NCBI GenBank assembly: GCA_001189345.1
Contig: LFKV01000009.1
Location: 1-64,000, forward strand
From: Candidatus Paraburkholderia kirkii
GTDB lineage: Bacteria > Pseudomonadota > Gammaproteobacteria > Burkholderiales > Burkholderiaceae
Reading direction: 5' to 3'
Length of the DNA stretch: 64,000 nt
Shown: in pieces, positions 52,226 through 62,371 of the stretch
Position numbering within the stretch: the stretch's first letter is position 1
Layout of the letters: every line of letters begins with the position of its first letter
Translations under genes and position numbers: made by a program
The notes under the pieces: generated by a model
Told to the model about the DNA's origin: nothing
The model's input: only the letters and a program-made list of their open reading frames with translations
Database searches by the model: none

Positions 52226-53317
52226 ATGCAACTGAAGCTCGACGCGCTCGAAGCGCACCTCGCGAAAGGCCTGAAGGGTCTGTACGTCGTCCATGGCGAC
52301 GAGCATCTGCTCGCGCACGAAGCGTGCGATCGCATCCGGGCCGCCGCGCGCGCGAACGGCTTCACCGACCGCACGGTGTTCACCGTCGAGCGCGGCTTCG
52401 ATTGGAGCGCGCTCATTGGCGCGAAGCAGTCGATGTCGCTTTTCGGCGATCGTCAGCTGATCGAGCTGCGCATTCCCACCGGCAAGCCCGGCAAGGAAGG
52501 CGCGGATGCGCTGAAGACGCTCGCCGAAGCCGACAATCCCGACGTCGTGACGCTCGTCACGCTGCCGCGCGTGGATGGCGCGACGCAGAAATCCGGCTGG
52601 TTCACTGCGCTGATCGGCGCGGGCGTCGCGCTGAAGATCGATCCGGTCGAGCGCGCGCAGTTGCCGATGTGGGTCGGCCAGCGGCTCGCGCAGCAGGGCC
52701 AGCGCGTGGCGCCCGGCGAGGACGGGCGGCGCGCGCTGGTGTTCATCGCGGAACGGGTGGAAGGCAATCTGCTCGCCGCGCACCAGGAAATCCGGAAGCT
52801 CGGGCTCCTGTATCCGCAGGGCGTGCTGAGCTTCGAGCAGATTCACGACGCCGTGCTGAACGTTGCGCGCTACGACGTGTTCAAGCTCAATGAGGCGATG
52901 CTGACCGGCGATGTCGGCCGCCTTGCGCGCATGCTCGACGGTCTGAAGGGCGAAGGCGAGGCGGCGGTGCTCGTGCTGTGGGCGCTCGTCGAGGAAGTGC
53001 GCACGCTGTTGCGCATCAAGCGCGGCGTCGCCGCGGGCAAGCCGCTCGCCACGCTGCTGCGCGAGAACCGCGTCTGGGGTCCGCGCGAGCGGCTGATCGG
53101 CCCGGCGCTCTCGCGCGTGACGGACGAAGCCCTGGAAAAGGCGCTGTCGTTGGCGGCGCGCCTCGATCGGCAGGTGAAGGGGCTGTCGGACAGCACGGGC
53201 AAGCGCGGCAGCGAGCCGCCGCCCGATCCGTGGGCCGGCATGTTCGAGCTGGCGATGGCGATCGCCCACGGCGGCCAGCCGGCACAGGCCGCCTCCGCGC
53301 CGCGACAGCGTCGCTAG
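52226..53317 (+). CDS. holA: DNA polymerase III subunit delta
   Basis: The 363-residue clamp-loader subunit opens the beta sliding clamp. It shows GLYVVHGDEHLLAHEACDRI near the N-terminus and the RQLIELRIPTGKPGKEGADA region. GNLLAAHQEIRKLGLLYPQG is typical of HolA. The C-terminal collar domain follows. It lies 19 bp after lptE. Confidence 0.95.
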   Translation: MQLKLDALEAHLAKGLKGLYVVHGDEHLLAHEACDRIRAAARANGFTDRTVFTVERGFDWSALIGAKQSMSLFGDRQLIELRIPTGKPGKEGADALKTLAEADNPDVVTLVTLPRVDGATQKSGWFTALIGAGVALKIDPVERAQLPMWVGQRLAQQGQRVAPGEDGRRALVFIAERVEGNLLAAHQEIRKLGLLYPQGVLSFEQIHDAVLNVARYDVFKLNEAMLTGDVGRLARMLDGLKGEGEAAVLVLWALVEEVRTLLRIKRGVAAGKPLATLLRENRVWGPRERLIGPALSRVTDEALEKALSLAARLDRQVKGLSDSTGKRGSEPPPDPWAGMFELAMAIAHGGQPAQAASAPRQRR

Positions 53318-53446
53318 GACGCTTCTGCCCCCGCGCTGTTGCAATGCGCGCAACGGCTTAGAAGACAGTTTGACGGCGCAATGACCCGCGCCGACGCAGC
53401 GCCCACGAAACGCGGCCACTCGAGCGCCGACGCAAAGAGACTCACG

Positions 53447-54718
53447 ATGAACATCGATCAATACATGACCGACCTCGGCCGCCGCGCACGTGCGGCGTCG
53501 CGCGCGATGGCGCGGGCGTCGACGGCGGCGAAGAACGCGGCGCTGCTCGCGGTGGCGGACTCCATCGAGCGCGAGCGCGAGGCGCTCAAGCAGGCGAACG
53601 CCCGCGATCTCGCCCGCGCGCGCGAAAAGGGTCACGACGCCGCGTTCATCGACCGCCTCACGCTCTCCGACAAGGCGCTGAACACGATGGTCGAAGGTCT
53701 GCGCCAGGTGGCGGCGCTGGCCGATTCGATCGGCGAAATCAGCGGGCTCAAGTTCCGGCCGAGCGGCATTCAGGTCGGGCAGATGCGCGCGCCGCTCGGC
53801 GTGATCGGCATCATCTACGAATCGCGGCCGAACGTGACCATCGACGCCGCCGCGCTCTGTCTCAAGTCCGGCAACGCAACCATTCTCCGCGGCGGCTCCG
53901 AGGCGCTCGAATGCAACACGGCGCTCGCAAAGCTGATCGGCGTCGGGCTGAAGGCGGCAGGATTGCCGCGGGACGCGGTGCAGGTGGTCGAAACGGCGGA
54001 TCGCGCGGCGGTGGGCAAGCTCATCACCATGACCGAGTTCGTCGACGTGATCGTGCCGCGCGGCGGCAAGAGCCTGATCGCGCGGCTGATGGAAGAATCG
54101 CGCGTGCCGATGATCAAGCATCTCGACGGCATCTGCCACGTATACGTGGACGATCGCGCGGATCTCGCGAAGGCGGCGGCCATTTGCGACAACGCGAAGA
54201 CGCATCGCTACGGCACCTGCAACACGATGGAAACGCTGCTCGTCGCGCGCGGCATCGCGAACGAGGCGCTGCCGATGCTCGCGCGCGCCTTTCAGGCAAA
54301 GGACGTCGAACTGCGCGTGGACGGCGAGGCGCGCGCCGTGCTTGAAGCGGCGCGGATCGGCTCGCTCGTGGACGCAACCGAAGAGGACTGGAGCACGGAG
54401 TACCTCGCGCCGGTGCTGTCGATCAAGATCGTCGATGGCCTCGACGAAGCGATCGATCACATCAATACCTACGGTTCGCACCACACCGATGCGATCGTCA
54501 CCGAAGATCACGACCGCGCGATGCGCTTCCTGCGCGAAGTGGATTCGGCGAGCGTGATGGTCAACGCGTCGACGCGTTTCGCCGACGGCTTCGAATTCGG
54601 TCTGGGCGCGGAAATCGGCATTTCCAACGACAAGCTGCACGCGCGCGGCCCGGTCGGACTGGACGGGCTGACGTCGCTCAAGTACGTTGTGCTGGGTCGC
54701 GGCGAAGTGCGCCAGTAA
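53447..54718 (+). CDS. proA: Gamma-glutamyl phosphate reductase
   Basis: The 423-residue ALDH-superfamily enzyme makes glutamate semialdehyde in proline synthesis. It shows [20 protein letters not shown], the active-site Cys region [18 protein letters not shown], and the ProA signature [21 protein letters not shown] chose the ATG at 53447 ([11 protein letters not shown]); the upstream open frame has no family similarity. It follows holA. Confidence 0.95.
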   Translation: MNIDQYMTDLGRRARAASRAMARASTAAKNAALLAVADSIEREREALKQANARDLARAREKGHDAAFIDRLTLSDKALNTMVEGLRQVAALADSIGEISGLKFRPSGIQVGQMRAPLGVIGIIYESRPNVTIDAAALCLKSGNATILRGGSEALECNTALAKLIGVGLKAAGLPRDAVQVVETADRAAVGKLITMTEFVDVIVPRGGKSLIARLMEESRVPMIKHLDGICHVYVDDRADLAKAAAICDNAKTHRYGTCNTMETLLVARGIANEALPMLARAFQAKDVELRVDGEARAVLEAARIGSLVDATEEDWSTEYLAPVLSIKIVDGLDEAIDHINTYGSHHTDAIVTEDHDRAMRFLREVDSASVMVNASTRFADGFEFGLGAEIGISNDKLHARGPVGLDGLTSLKYVVLGRGEVRQ

Positions 54719-54750
54719 GCGCGCCTGAACGAGAAGACACAAGAAGAACG

Positions 54751-55167
54751 ATGCTCTGGATCAAATCGCTGCATATCGTGCTGGTGGCTTCGTGGTTCGC
54801 GGGCCTTTTCTATCTGCCGCGCATTTTCGTGAACCTCGCGATGGAGACGGACCCCGCCGCCACCGCGCGCCTGTTGCTGATGGCGCGGAAGCTGTTCCGC
54901 TTCATGACCTTCATCGCGGTGCCGGCGCTCGCGTGCGGGCTGTGGCTGTGGCTCGTCGTCGGAATCGGCGCGGGGCAGGGCTGGCTGCACGCAAAGCTCA
55001 CGATCGTCGCGCTCATCAGCGTGTATCACGCGTACTGCGGGCGCCTGCTGCACACGTTCCAGCGCGGCGAAAACAAGCGCTCCGATAAATGGTACCGGAT
55101 GTTCAACGAGCTGCCGGTGCTCGGTCTGCTCGGCGCGACGCTGCTCGTCGTCATCAAACCCTTCTGA
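54751..55167 (+). CDS. hemJ: Protoporphyrinogen oxidase HemJ-type membrane protein
   Basis: This 138-residue inner-membrane protein has about four transmembrane helices. The N-terminal LHIVLVASWFAGLFYLPRIF has the conserved His and Arg, followed by KLTIVALISVYHAYCGRL. Family members oxidise protoporphyrinogen IX to protoporphyrin IX in haem synthesis. The length is normal and there are no lesions. Confidence 0.9.
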   Translation: MLWIKSLHIVLVASWFAGLFYLPRIFVNLAMETDPAATARLLLMARKLFRFMTFIAVPALACGLWLWLVVGIGAGQGWLHAKLTIVALISVYHAYCGRLLHTFQRGENKRSDKWYRMFNELPVLGLLGATLLVVIKPF

Positions 55168-55192
55168 ACGCCCAAGCCGCTTCGAAAACGGC

Positions 55193-56032
55193 TCAGGTTC
55201 CCACTCTGCGGCCCTCCAGCACGTCTTTCGCCTCGGCGAGCTTCTCCGCCAGCTCCGGCCCGCGCGCGAGCGCGAGTCCCACCGCCAGAATGTCGCCGAT
55301 CGCGAGATGCGACACGCGCGAGGTCATCGGCGAAAAAATATCCGTGTCTTCATCGACGTTGGCAAACAGTCCGACGGTCGCCAGGCGAGCGAGCGGCGAA
55401 TTGCCGTGCGTGATGGCGATGACCTTCGCGCCGCCGTACAGTGCCGATCTGCACGCATCCAGAATGTCCCGCGTGCGCCCGGTATTCGAAATCGCGACGA
55501 CGACGTCGCCCGCGCCGAGCAGCGCGGCGGACGTCGTGTACGTGTGCGGATCGGAATAGGCGACCGACGGCACGCCGAGCTTAAAGAACTTGTGCTGCAT
55601 GTCGAGCGCGGCGATGCCCGAGCCGCCCGCGCCGTAGAACTCGATGCGCCGTGCCTCCGCGAGAATCGCGATCGCCGCCGCCACGCTGTCCGAGGACAGG
55701 CTGTTGCGCACCTGGATCAGCGCGCCGATGGTCCGGCCCAGCACCTTCGCCGCGACGCCGGCGGGCGGCTCGTCGCTCTTCACGTCGCGATAAACGGTGG
55801 GAACGTCCGCTGCTACGCTCTGCGCCAGGCGGATCTTGAACTCGCGGAAGCCGGAAAAACCGAGCGCCTGGCAGAACCGCGCGATGGTCGGCTGGCTGAC
55901 GTCGGCGCGCGCGGCGACGTCGGTCATCGAGAGATCGAGCACTTCGTGCGGCGCCTCGAGCACGTAGTCGGCCAGCTTGCGCTCCGAGGGGCGCAACTGC
56001 TCGCGCATTGCTTCGACTTGGGACAGCAACAT
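55193..56032 (-). CDS. hexR: HexR-type RpiR-family transcriptional regulator
   Basis: This 279-residue repressor of central carbon genes has an N-terminal HTH (SMTDVAARADVSQPTIARFC, QALGFSGFREFKIRLAQS). A C-terminal SIS sugar-phosphate-binding domain follows (IEFYGAGGSGIAALDMQHKF, VVVAISNTGRTRDILDACRS). It is divergent from edd over 299 bp containing two HexR-like operators. In relatives, 2-keto-3-deoxy-6-phosphogluconate relieves HexR repression. Confidence 0.92.
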   Translation of the reverse strand: MLLSQVEAMREQLRPSERKLADYVLEAPHEVLDLSMTDVAARADVSQPTIARFCQALGFSGFREFKIRLAQSVAADVPTVYRDVKSDEPPAGVAAKVLGRTIGALIQVRNSLSSDSVAAAIAILAEARRIEFYGAGGSGIAALDMQHKFFKLGVPSVAYSDPHTYTTSAALLGAGDVVVAISNTGRTRDILDACRSALYGGAKVIAITHGNSPLARLATVGLFANVDEDTDIFSPMTSRVSHLAIGDILAVGLALARGPELAEKLAEAKDVLEGRRVGT

Positions 56033-56086
56033 CGGAAATCTCGCCTATGCTGAAAATTGCCTGCGACTATAGCCGATGATCGGTCT

Positions 56087-56101
56087 TGTACAAAGACTAC
56101 A
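56087..56101. promoter_or_regulatory. Putative HexR operator proximal to hexR
   Basis: The 15-bp imperfect palindrome TGTACAAAGACTACA resembles the known HexR consensus (TGTA, seven bases, TACA). It lies 55 bp upstream of the hexR start, which fits autoregulation. Confidence 0.55.
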
Positions 56102-56204
56102 TATTTTTGGCGAGAGATCTCAGGGATTTCCCTGGGATGCGTGCCAGAAAAGGTAGAGAGGTAGACGATTCTTAACAAGAATACTGTCAACCTCGTTGTC
56201 ATCG

Positions 56205-56219
56205 TGTAGTTTTTCTACT
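56205..56219. promoter_or_regulatory. Putative HexR operator for edd
   Basis: TGTAGTTTTTCTACT matches the HexR consensus (TGTAGT...CTACA) except for the last base. It lies 113 bp before the edd start. Confidence 0.6.
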
Positions 56220-56331
56220 AATATTTTGCCCATCGGCAGAAGTACACTACAACGACTCAACCGCCGTTCCTCGCGATTCAAAACCCCAACCTCGACGGCA
56301 GGCGCGCCGGGAGTGAGACGAAGGAGCATCG

Positions 56332-58272
56332 ATGGTTTCCCCGCATTCGCAACTCAAGAAAGTCACCGACCGCATCATCGAGCGCAGCAAGGCGACGCGC
56401 TCGGCCTATCTCGCGCGCATCGACGCCGCTCAAGGCATGTTCCCCGCGCGCGGCGCGCTGTCCTGCGCGAACCTGGCGCACGGCTTCGCCGGACTGGAAG
56501 GCCAGGAAAAGTTCGCGATCAAGGCGGTGCGCGAGCCGAACATCGGCATCGTGTCGTCGTACAACGAAATGCTCTCGGCGCACGCGCCGTACAAGAGCTT
56601 TCCGGACATCATCAAGCAGGCGGCGCGCGAGCATGGCGGCATCGCGCAGTTCGCGGGCGGCGTGCCCGCGATGTGCGACGGCATCACGCAGGGCAACGCC
56701 GGCATGGAGCTGTCGCTGTTTTCGCGCGAAGTCATCGCGATGAGCACGGCGGTCGCGCTCACGCACAACATGTTCGACGCGGCGCTGTGCCTGGGCGTCT
56801 GCGACAAGATCGTGCCGGGTCTCGCCATCGGCGCGCTGCAGTTCGGCCACCTGCCGACCATCTTCGTTCCCGCCGGCCCGATGACGAGCGGCCTCACCAA
56901 CGACGAAAAGGCGAAAGTGCGCCAGGAATTCGCGACCGGCAAGTGCGATCGCGGCGCGCTGCTCGAAGCGGAGGCGGCCGCGTACCACGGCCACGGCACG
57001 TGCACGTTCTACGGCACGGCCAACAGCAACCAGATGCTGGTGGAAATCATGGGCCTGCATCTGCCGAGCTCGGCGTTCGTGCATCCGCACACGCCGCTGC
57101 GCGATGCGCTCACGGCCGAGGCCGCGCGCCGCGTGCTGGACCTGACGCACGAGCGCAGCAACTATACGCCGATCGGCCATGTCGTCGATGAAAAGGCGAT
57201 CGTGAACGGCATCGTCGCACTGCTCGCGACGGGCGGCTCGACCAATCACACGCTGCACCTCGTGGCGATCGCGCGGGCGGCGGGCATCGTGATCGACTGG
57301 AACGATTTCGACGAACTCTCGCAGGCCGTGCCGCTGCTCGCGAAGATCTACCCGAACGGCAAGGCCGACGTGAACCACTTCCAGGCGGCGGGCGGCGTCG
57401 CGTTCCTGGTGCGCAATCTGCTCGAAGGCGGGCTGCTGCACGAGGACGTGCAGACCGTCGTCGGCCGTGGGCTGTCGCATTACACCAAGGAGCCGAAGCT
57501 CATCGACGGCAAGCTGCAATGGGTCGACGGCGCGACCGAAAGCCACGACACCAAGGTGCTGCGCGGCATCGGCGAGCCGTTCCAGCCGGACGGCGGCCTG
57601 CGCCTGATGCAGGGCAAGCTTGGCCGCGGCGTCATCAAGATTTCGGCGGTCGCGCCGGAGCATCGCGTGGTGAAGGCGCCGGCCATCGTCTTCAATTCGC
57701 AGGAAGAAGTGCAAGAAGCGTTCGACAAGGGCGAGCTGAAGCGCGATTTCGTCGCCATCGTGCGCTTCCAGGGCGCGCGGGCGAACGGCATGCCGGAGCT
57801 GCATCGATTGACGCCGCTGCTCGGCGTGTTGCAGGATCAGGGCTTCCACGTCGCGCTCGTCACCGACGGGCGCATGTCGGGCGCGTCGGGCAAGGTGCTG
57901 GCCGTCATTCACGTGTCGCCCGAGGCGCTGCTGCAAGGGCCGCTCGGCAAGGTGCGCACCGGCGACATGCTCGTGATCGATGCGCCCGCGGGCGTGCTCG
58001 ACATCGAGATCGACGCGAACGAGTGGGCATCGCGCGAAGTCGAAGCGCCGCAGCATCAGGCGGAGAACGAAGTCGGCTTCGGGCGCGAGCTGTTCGGCGT
58101 GTTCCGCAGCGCGGCGCTGCCGGCGGAAGAGGGCTCTTCGGTGTTCGGTCCGCTGATCGGCGCGACGGTCGCCCAGGCGAACGGCGGCGCGGCCCCGGAG
58201 CGGCATGCGCTGCGCGACAACGCGCGCGCCGCGGCGTCCGCGCTGAACAAGGCGCACGCCGCGCATCACTGA
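56332..58272 (+). CDS. edd: Phosphogluconate dehydratase
   Basis: The 646-residue IlvD/Edd-family iron-sulfur enzyme converts 6-phosphogluconate to 2-keto-3-deoxy-6-phosphogluconate. It shows [20 protein letters not shown], the cluster Cys regions [20 protein letters not shown] and [20 protein letters not shown], and [20 protein letters not shown]. The C-terminal 40-45 residues ([20 protein letters not shown] and on) are longer than in the usual 600-610-residue family. It is the first gene of edd-eda-gntP. Confidence 0.95.
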   Translation: MVSPHSQLKKVTDRIIERSKATRSAYLARIDAAQGMFPARGALSCANLAHGFAGLEGQEKFAIKAVREPNIGIVSSYNEMLSAHAPYKSFPDIIKQAAREHGGIAQFAGGVPAMCDGITQGNAGMELSLFSREVIAMSTAVALTHNMFDAALCLGVCDKIVPGLAIGALQFGHLPTIFVPAGPMTSGLTNDEKAKVRQEFATGKCDRGALLEAEAAAYHGHGTCTFYGTANSNQMLVEIMGLHLPSSAFVHPHTPLRDALTAEAARRVLDLTHERSNYTPIGHVVDEKAIVNGIVALLATGGSTNHTLHLVAIARAAGIVIDWNDFDELSQAVPLLAKIYPNGKADVNHFQAAGGVAFLVRNLLEGGLLHEDVQTVVGRGLSHYTKEPKLIDGKLQWVDGATESHDTKVLRGIGEPFQPDGGLRLMQGKLGRGVIKISAVAPEHRVVKAPAIVFNSQEEVQEAFDKGELKRDFVAIVRFQGARANGMPELHRLTPLLGVLQDQGFHVALVTDGRMSGASGKVLAVIHVSPEALLQGPLGKVRTGDMLVIDAPAGVLDIEIDANEWASREVEAPQHQAENEVGFGRELFGVFRSAALPAEEGSSVFGPLIGATVAQANGGAAPERHALRDNARAAASALNKAHAAHH

Positions 58273-58370
58273 ACGTCGAACCGGGCGGCGAACCGCTCGA
58301 ACCTGAGAGAAACCCGCGGACAGACCCGCCAATCCAAAGGGCGCCGCACAAAAACCAGGAGTCGCATCAA

Positions 58371-59003
58371 ATGAAAACGGTAAGCGAAATCGTGCGTCTT
58401 GGACCAGTGATTCCGGTGCTGGCCTCCGATTCGGTCGAGCAGGGAAAACATGTCTCGCGCGCGCTGCATGCAGGCGGCGTGAAGGTGCTGGAGATCACGC
58501 TGCGCACGCCGGTGGGCATCGCCGCGATCGAGCGCGCGAGCCAGCTGGCGGACGATATCGTCGTCGGCGTGGGCACGATCACCAAGCTCGAGCATTGCGC
58601 GCAGGCGAAGAAGGCGGGCGCGCAGTTCGGCGTGTCGCCCGGCCTCACGAAAGACATGCACAAGGCCGCCCAGGACGCCGGATTGCCGCTTCTGCCGGGC
58701 GTGATGACGCCCTCCGACATCATCGCCGCAATGGAGCTGGGCTACGAGATCGTCAAGTTCTTCCCGGCGCAGCAGGCGGGCGGCATTCCGATGCTGCAGG
58801 CGTTCTACGGACCGTTCCCGAACCTGAAATTCTGTCCGACAGGCGGGATCACGACGGAAACCGCGTCGAGCTTCCTCGCGCAGCCGAACGTGGTGTGCAT
58901 CGGCGGTTCGTGGCTCACGCCGAAGGCCGCGCTCGCCGCGCAGAACTGGGAGGAAGTCACTCGTCTCGCGCGCGCCGCCAGCGAGCTGGCGCCGCACCAG
59001 TAA
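58371..59003 (+). CDS. eda: 2-keto-3-deoxy-6-phosphogluconate aldolase
   Basis: The 210-residue Schiff-base aldolase cleaves KDPG to pyruvate and glyceraldehyde 3-phosphate. It shows [31 protein letters not shown], and the catalytic Lys in [14 protein letters not shown], then [13 protein letters not shown] precedes the ATG. It follows edd by 98 bp. Confidence 0.96.
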   Translation: MKTVSEIVRLGPVIPVLASDSVEQGKHVSRALHAGGVKVLEITLRTPVGIAAIERASQLADDIVVGVGTITKLEHCAQAKKAGAQFGVSPGLTKDMHKAAQDAGLPLLPGVMTPSDIIAAMELGYEIVKFFPAQQAGGIPMLQAFYGPFPNLKFCPTGGITTETASSFLAQPNVVCIGGSWLTPKAALAAQNWEEVTRLARAASELAPHQ

Positions 59004-59030
59004 AAGTCCCGTCCATAAGGCGCGCGACCG

Positions 59031-59056
59031 GGTCATGCGCGCTTGCGCGCATGACC
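59031..59056. repeat. Perfect 12-bp inverted repeat downstream of eda
   Basis: The arms GGTCATGCGCGC and GCGCGCATGACC flank a TT loop 27 bp after the eda stop. There is no T run, so it may be an attenuating hairpin between eda and gntP rather than a full terminator. Confidence 0.6.
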
Positions 59057-59287
59057 ATCTGCCGGGAAATTTGGTTATCCTGAGCGTTTTTTCGCTGAAT
59101 ATCCCGCGTGGCGCATAGGGAAAGACACTAAGAGAGCAGCGTCTCCCCGGCCAAATCCCCCGCTAACAAGTAAAATTCCGTTGCCCAGCGCCGTGTGCGC
59201 GCTTGCCGGACATTGCGGATGTGTGCAGTGCAGCGACGGCAAACGCATGCATAGCGCAAAAACAACCTCAACAATAAAGGAGGCGTC

Positions 59288-60485
59288 ATGCCAGCGGTCC
59301 ACGGGGGAGCATGCTGTTGCTCTACGCGGTGATCGCGATCGCGGTTTTGATCCTGATGATTGCGCGCTACAAGGTCTATCCGTTCCTCGTCCTCATGATC
59401 GTGTCCGTGCTGCTCGCGCTCGCGGTCGGCATGCCGATGGACAAAATCGTCAAGTCGTTCGAAACCGGCAACGGCAACACGCTCGGCCACATCGCCGTGG
59501 TCGTGGGTCTCGGCACGATGCTCGGCAAGATGATGGCCGAATCGGGCGAGGCGGAGCGCATCGCCAATACGCTGATCAATCTGTTCTGCGAGGAGAACAT
59601 CCACTGGGCGATGATGGTCGTGGCGATCATCGTCGGCTTGCCGGTATTCTTCGAGGTCGGCTTCGTGCTGCTCATTCCGATCGCGTTCAACGTCGCCAAG
59701 CGCACCGGCAAGTCGCTGCTGCTGATCGGCCTGCCGATGGTCGCGGGCCTCTCGGTCGCGCACGGCCTGATTCCGCCGCACCCGGCGGCGCTCCTCGCCG
59801 TGCGGCGTATCACGCCGATATCGGCAGGACGATCGCCTATGGCCTGATCGTCGGCGTGCCGTGCGCGACCATCGCCGGCCCGCTGTTCGCGCTGCTGATC
59901 CAAAAGACCATCAAGCTGCCGGACACCAACGCGCTCTCCGACCAGTTCACCGAAAAGCACGGTGACACGCAAAAGAAGCGCGACCTGCCGAGCTTCGGCA
60001 TCACGCTGTTCACCATCCTCTTGCCGGTCATCCTGATGCTGGTCGGAAGCTGGGCGGATCTGGTCTTCACGCCCAAGACGCTGCCCAACGATCTGCTGCG
60101 CTTCGTCGGCCAGTCGGATATCGCGCTCCTGATCGCCGTGCTGGTCAGTTTCTGGACGTTCGGCGCCTCGCGCGGCTTCAACCGCGAGCAGATTCAAAAG
60201 TTCTGCGGCGAGTGTCTCGCGCCGATCGCGGGCATCACGCTGATCGTCGGCGCGGGCGGCGGCTTCGGCCAGGTGCTGCGTGACAGCGGCATTTCCCAGC
60301 AGATCGTCGCTTCCGCTTCGCAGGCGAGCCTCTCGCCGCTGCTGCTCGGCTGGTTCGTCGCCGCGCTGATCCGCCTGGCCACCGGCTCGGCGACGGTCGC
60401 AATGACCACCGCGTGCGGCATCGTCGCGCCGATCGCCGCCGCCGCGGGCGGTCACACGAGCCCGGAATTGCTGGTGTTCGCCACC
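59288..60485 (+). pseudogene. Gluconate permease (GntP family), frameshifted and 3'-truncated
   Basis: An AAGGAGG site precedes the ATG at 59288. The frame from that ATG (MPAVHGG) is out of register with the body starting MLLLYAVIAIAVLILMIARY at 59311. The conserved GLIPPHPAA region is followed by a break near 59800, after which ADIGRTIAYGLIVGVPCATI and LIVGAGGGFGQVLRDSGISQ continue. At ATGSG (about 60485) family similarity stops abruptly. The last 50-60 residues (LILSHVNDGGFW-type end) are replaced by unrelated DNA. No transporter can be made. Confidence 0.88.
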
Positions 60486-60700
60486 GGCTCCGGCATCGAC
60501 ACCTTATCTCAATTGATCGATCAATCGCTGGAGCAATCCGCTGCGGTCAGCGGCAAATTTACGGTGGTCTGGGTCATTGCCTTATACAGAAGTATCATAC
60601 CCACCACGCAAGATTTGAATGGTGATGACCGCATCCATAACTCGTTGCATGCTGATCCACAGGGTCTTTGCACTGGGTTCACCATCGCTCTTGCGCCCTA
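60486..60700. other. Unrelated DNA joined to the gntP remnant
   Basis: This lower-GC stretch of about 215 bp begins exactly where the permease similarity ends and reaches the IS630 copy. The open frame continues through it (LSQLIDQSLEQSAAVSGKFT and on) but resembles nothing I recognise. It may be a fragment of another mobile element brought in before the IS630 insertion. Confidence 0.4.
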
Positions 60701-61814
60701 TTGCGCTGCGTTATTGAATTAGCACCCTGTCTGTGTTCAGATACAGGTCATGGGTCAAAATGAACCTGACAGATATCGAACGTGAGCAACTGTTGTCGGC
60801 GGCGCGCAGCCGAACGGTGCGTGCGGCGGACGTGCGACGCGCAAAGTTGATCCTGATGCTCGAGGACGGCGAATCGCGCGACAGTATCATGCGCACACTG
60901 GGTTGCGATTCGCGCTTCATCGCACGCTGGTCGGGGCGCTTCCTCAGCGAGCGACTAGCCGGCATGTACGCCCGGCACCGCGGGCGGGCGCCTACGCAGC
61001 CACCGGCCAAACTGGAAGCGCGGGTGCTCAAGTGCACCCTCAAGCACAAACCCGCCGACGGTTCGACACACTGGAGTAGCTACAAGCTCGCAGCAGAACT
61101 CGGCGACGTATCGGTCTCGGCCGTGCAGCGCATCTGGCGCAAGCACGGCATCAAGCCGCAGCAGTTGGAGCGGCACATGGTCTCCAACGACCCGGACTTC
61201 GAGACCAAGGCAGCCGACGTGATCGGGCTGTACCTGAACCCGCCGGCGCACGCAGCGGTGTTCTGCGTGGACGAGAAGACCGCGATCCAGGCACTCGATC
61301 GCAAGGACCGTATGCTGCCGCTGTCGCCCGGGCGCGCCGAGAGTCACGGCTTCGAGTACAAGCGCAACGGCACGCTCAGCCTGTTCGCGGCGTTCAATAC
61401 TGCCACCGGCGAGGTGCTGGGCAAGACGGTGGCGCGCCACACCAGCGAGCAGTTCGTGGCCTTCCTGACCGACGTCGTCGCCAGCCAGCCCAAACGCCGG
61501 GAAATCCACGCGATCTGCGACAACGTCAGCAGCCATAAGACGCAGCGGGTTGCCGACTTCCTTGATGCGCAGCGCAACGTGCACCTGCACTTCACGCCGA
61601 CCTACTCGTCGTGGCTCAACCAGGTGGAGAACTGGTTCTCGCGCATTCAGCGTGAAGTGATCGCTCGCGGCATCTTCACTTCGGTGAAGGATTGGGATCG
61701 CAAACTGATGCCGATACATCCGCGAACACAACAAGAACCCGAAACCGATCAAGTGGAAATATGACGATCCTTCGCGCCGGATTCGACCAGTGCCAATTCA
61801 ATGACGCAATGGAA
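60701..61814 (+). mobile_element. IS630-family element, copy B
   Basis: The 1114-bp copy is flanked by TA at 60699-60700 and 61815-61816. It appears identical to copy A apart from the first base and a T/C difference in the left terminal repeat (TGCGTTATTG versus TGCGTCATTG). It lies between the gntP remnant and an IS3 tip. Confidence 0.93.
60760..61764 (+). CDS. IS630-family DDE transposase (copy B), C-terminal frameshift
   Basis: The 334-residue protein appears the same as that of copy A, with DDE motifs VFCVDEKT, ICDNVSSH and QVENWF. The shared extra C after DWDRKLM diverts the last 15 or so residues to another frame. The near-identity of the two copies implies very recent transposition. 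Confidence 0.88.
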   Translation: MNLTDIEREQLLSAARSRTVRAADVRRAKLILMLEDGESRDSIMRTLGCDSRFIARWSGRFLSERLAGMYARHRGRAPTQPPAKLEARVLKCTLKHKPADGSTHWSSYKLAAELGDVSVSAVQRIWRKHGIKPQQLERHMVSNDPDFETKAADVIGLYLNPPAHAAVFCVDEKTAIQALDRKDRMLPLSPGRAESHGFEYKRNGTLSLFAAFNTATGEVLGKTVARHTSEQFVAFLTDVVASQPKRREIHAICDNVSSHKTQRVADFLDAQRNVHLHFTPTYSSWLNQVENWFSRIQREVIARGIFTSVKDWDRKLMPIHPRTQQEPETDQVEI

Positions 61815-61828
61815 TAGGAAAGAAGACT

Positions 61829-61851
61829 CCGGTTATGCGGGGGCAAGTCCA
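61829..61851 (+). mobile_element. 23-bp remnant of the IS3-family right end
   Basis: CCGGTTATGCGGGGGCAAGT plus CCA matches the right terminal repeat of the IS3 copies with one difference. The rest of that element is gone. The tip is joined directly to a truncated GntR-type gene, so an IS3 copy once ended here and was later removed from its other side. Confidence 0.8.
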
Positions 61852-61981
61852 CGTCCTCGGCGAACACAAGGCGATCTATCAGGCGATCGTGCTGCAGAAT
61901 CCCGACGACGCGCGCGCCGCGATGCGCATGCATCTGAGCAACAGCCGCGAGCGGTTGAGGCAGGTGCACGGAGCGGCGTGA
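61850..61981 (+). pseudogene. GntR-family (FCD) regulator, extreme C-terminal fragment
   Basis: Forty-three codons remain: HVLGEHKAIYQAIVLQNPDD, then ARAAMRMHLSNSRERLRQV and a TGA. This is the last helix pair of an FCD ligand-binding domain. The 5' part was replaced by the IS3 tip. Given its place beside edd-eda-gntP, it may be a gluconate-responsive regulator (inference). Confidence 0.7.
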
Positions 61982-62312
61982 GGTTCCCTCTGCCCGATGA
62001 ACGAGCGCGTATGTTTTGAGCAGTGCGGCTTGGTTGTCTGAGTAAACAAAAGAGCTCGTATGTGATAGTAGTTAACAAGCGGGGCGCGTTTCAGTGGACA
62101 ACCCTGGATGCGCGTTTCGCATCAGAGACTTATCGAGTAAACAAGTCCGGTATATCGCATCCGGTTTCGGATTGGACCTGGAACAACTCCGGAGCCGCTT
62201 CGGCATGTGTCGAGTTGTTCAGAAAGCGCCAACAGCCAACGCGATGACGTGCCAACAAGGTTGTCCACAGGGACGGCTTCGATCGCGGGCGCGACATCGC
62301 CGAGAGCGGAAA
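61982..62312. other. Spacer before glmS terminator, no gene seen
   Basis: This 331-bp mixed-composition DNA has only short frames (for example 62023-62247, 74 codons) of no recognised family. No RNA gene or repeat is evident. Confidence 0.4.
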
Positions 62313-62340
62313 TAAAAAAGCGCCTCCGAGGAGGCGCTTC
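62313..62340 (-). terminator. Rho-independent terminator of glmS
   Basis: Read on the minus strand, AAGCGCCTCC, a two-base loop and GGAGGCGCTT are followed by TTTT. It lies about 30 bp after the glmS stop. Confidence 0.9.
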
Positions 62341-62371
62341 CAGACGACACACACCGACAATCCCGCGTCGA

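Noticed and set aside
52007..54742. A 911-codon minus-strand open frame across lptE, holA and proA
   Set aside because: It is antisense to three genes with clear motifs on the plus strand, and its composition is typical of shadow frames (Arg/His/Ala-rich).
61982..62312. Small gene at 62023-62247
   Set aside because: The 74-codon frame has no recognisable family, no clear ribosome site and lies in scarred DNA.
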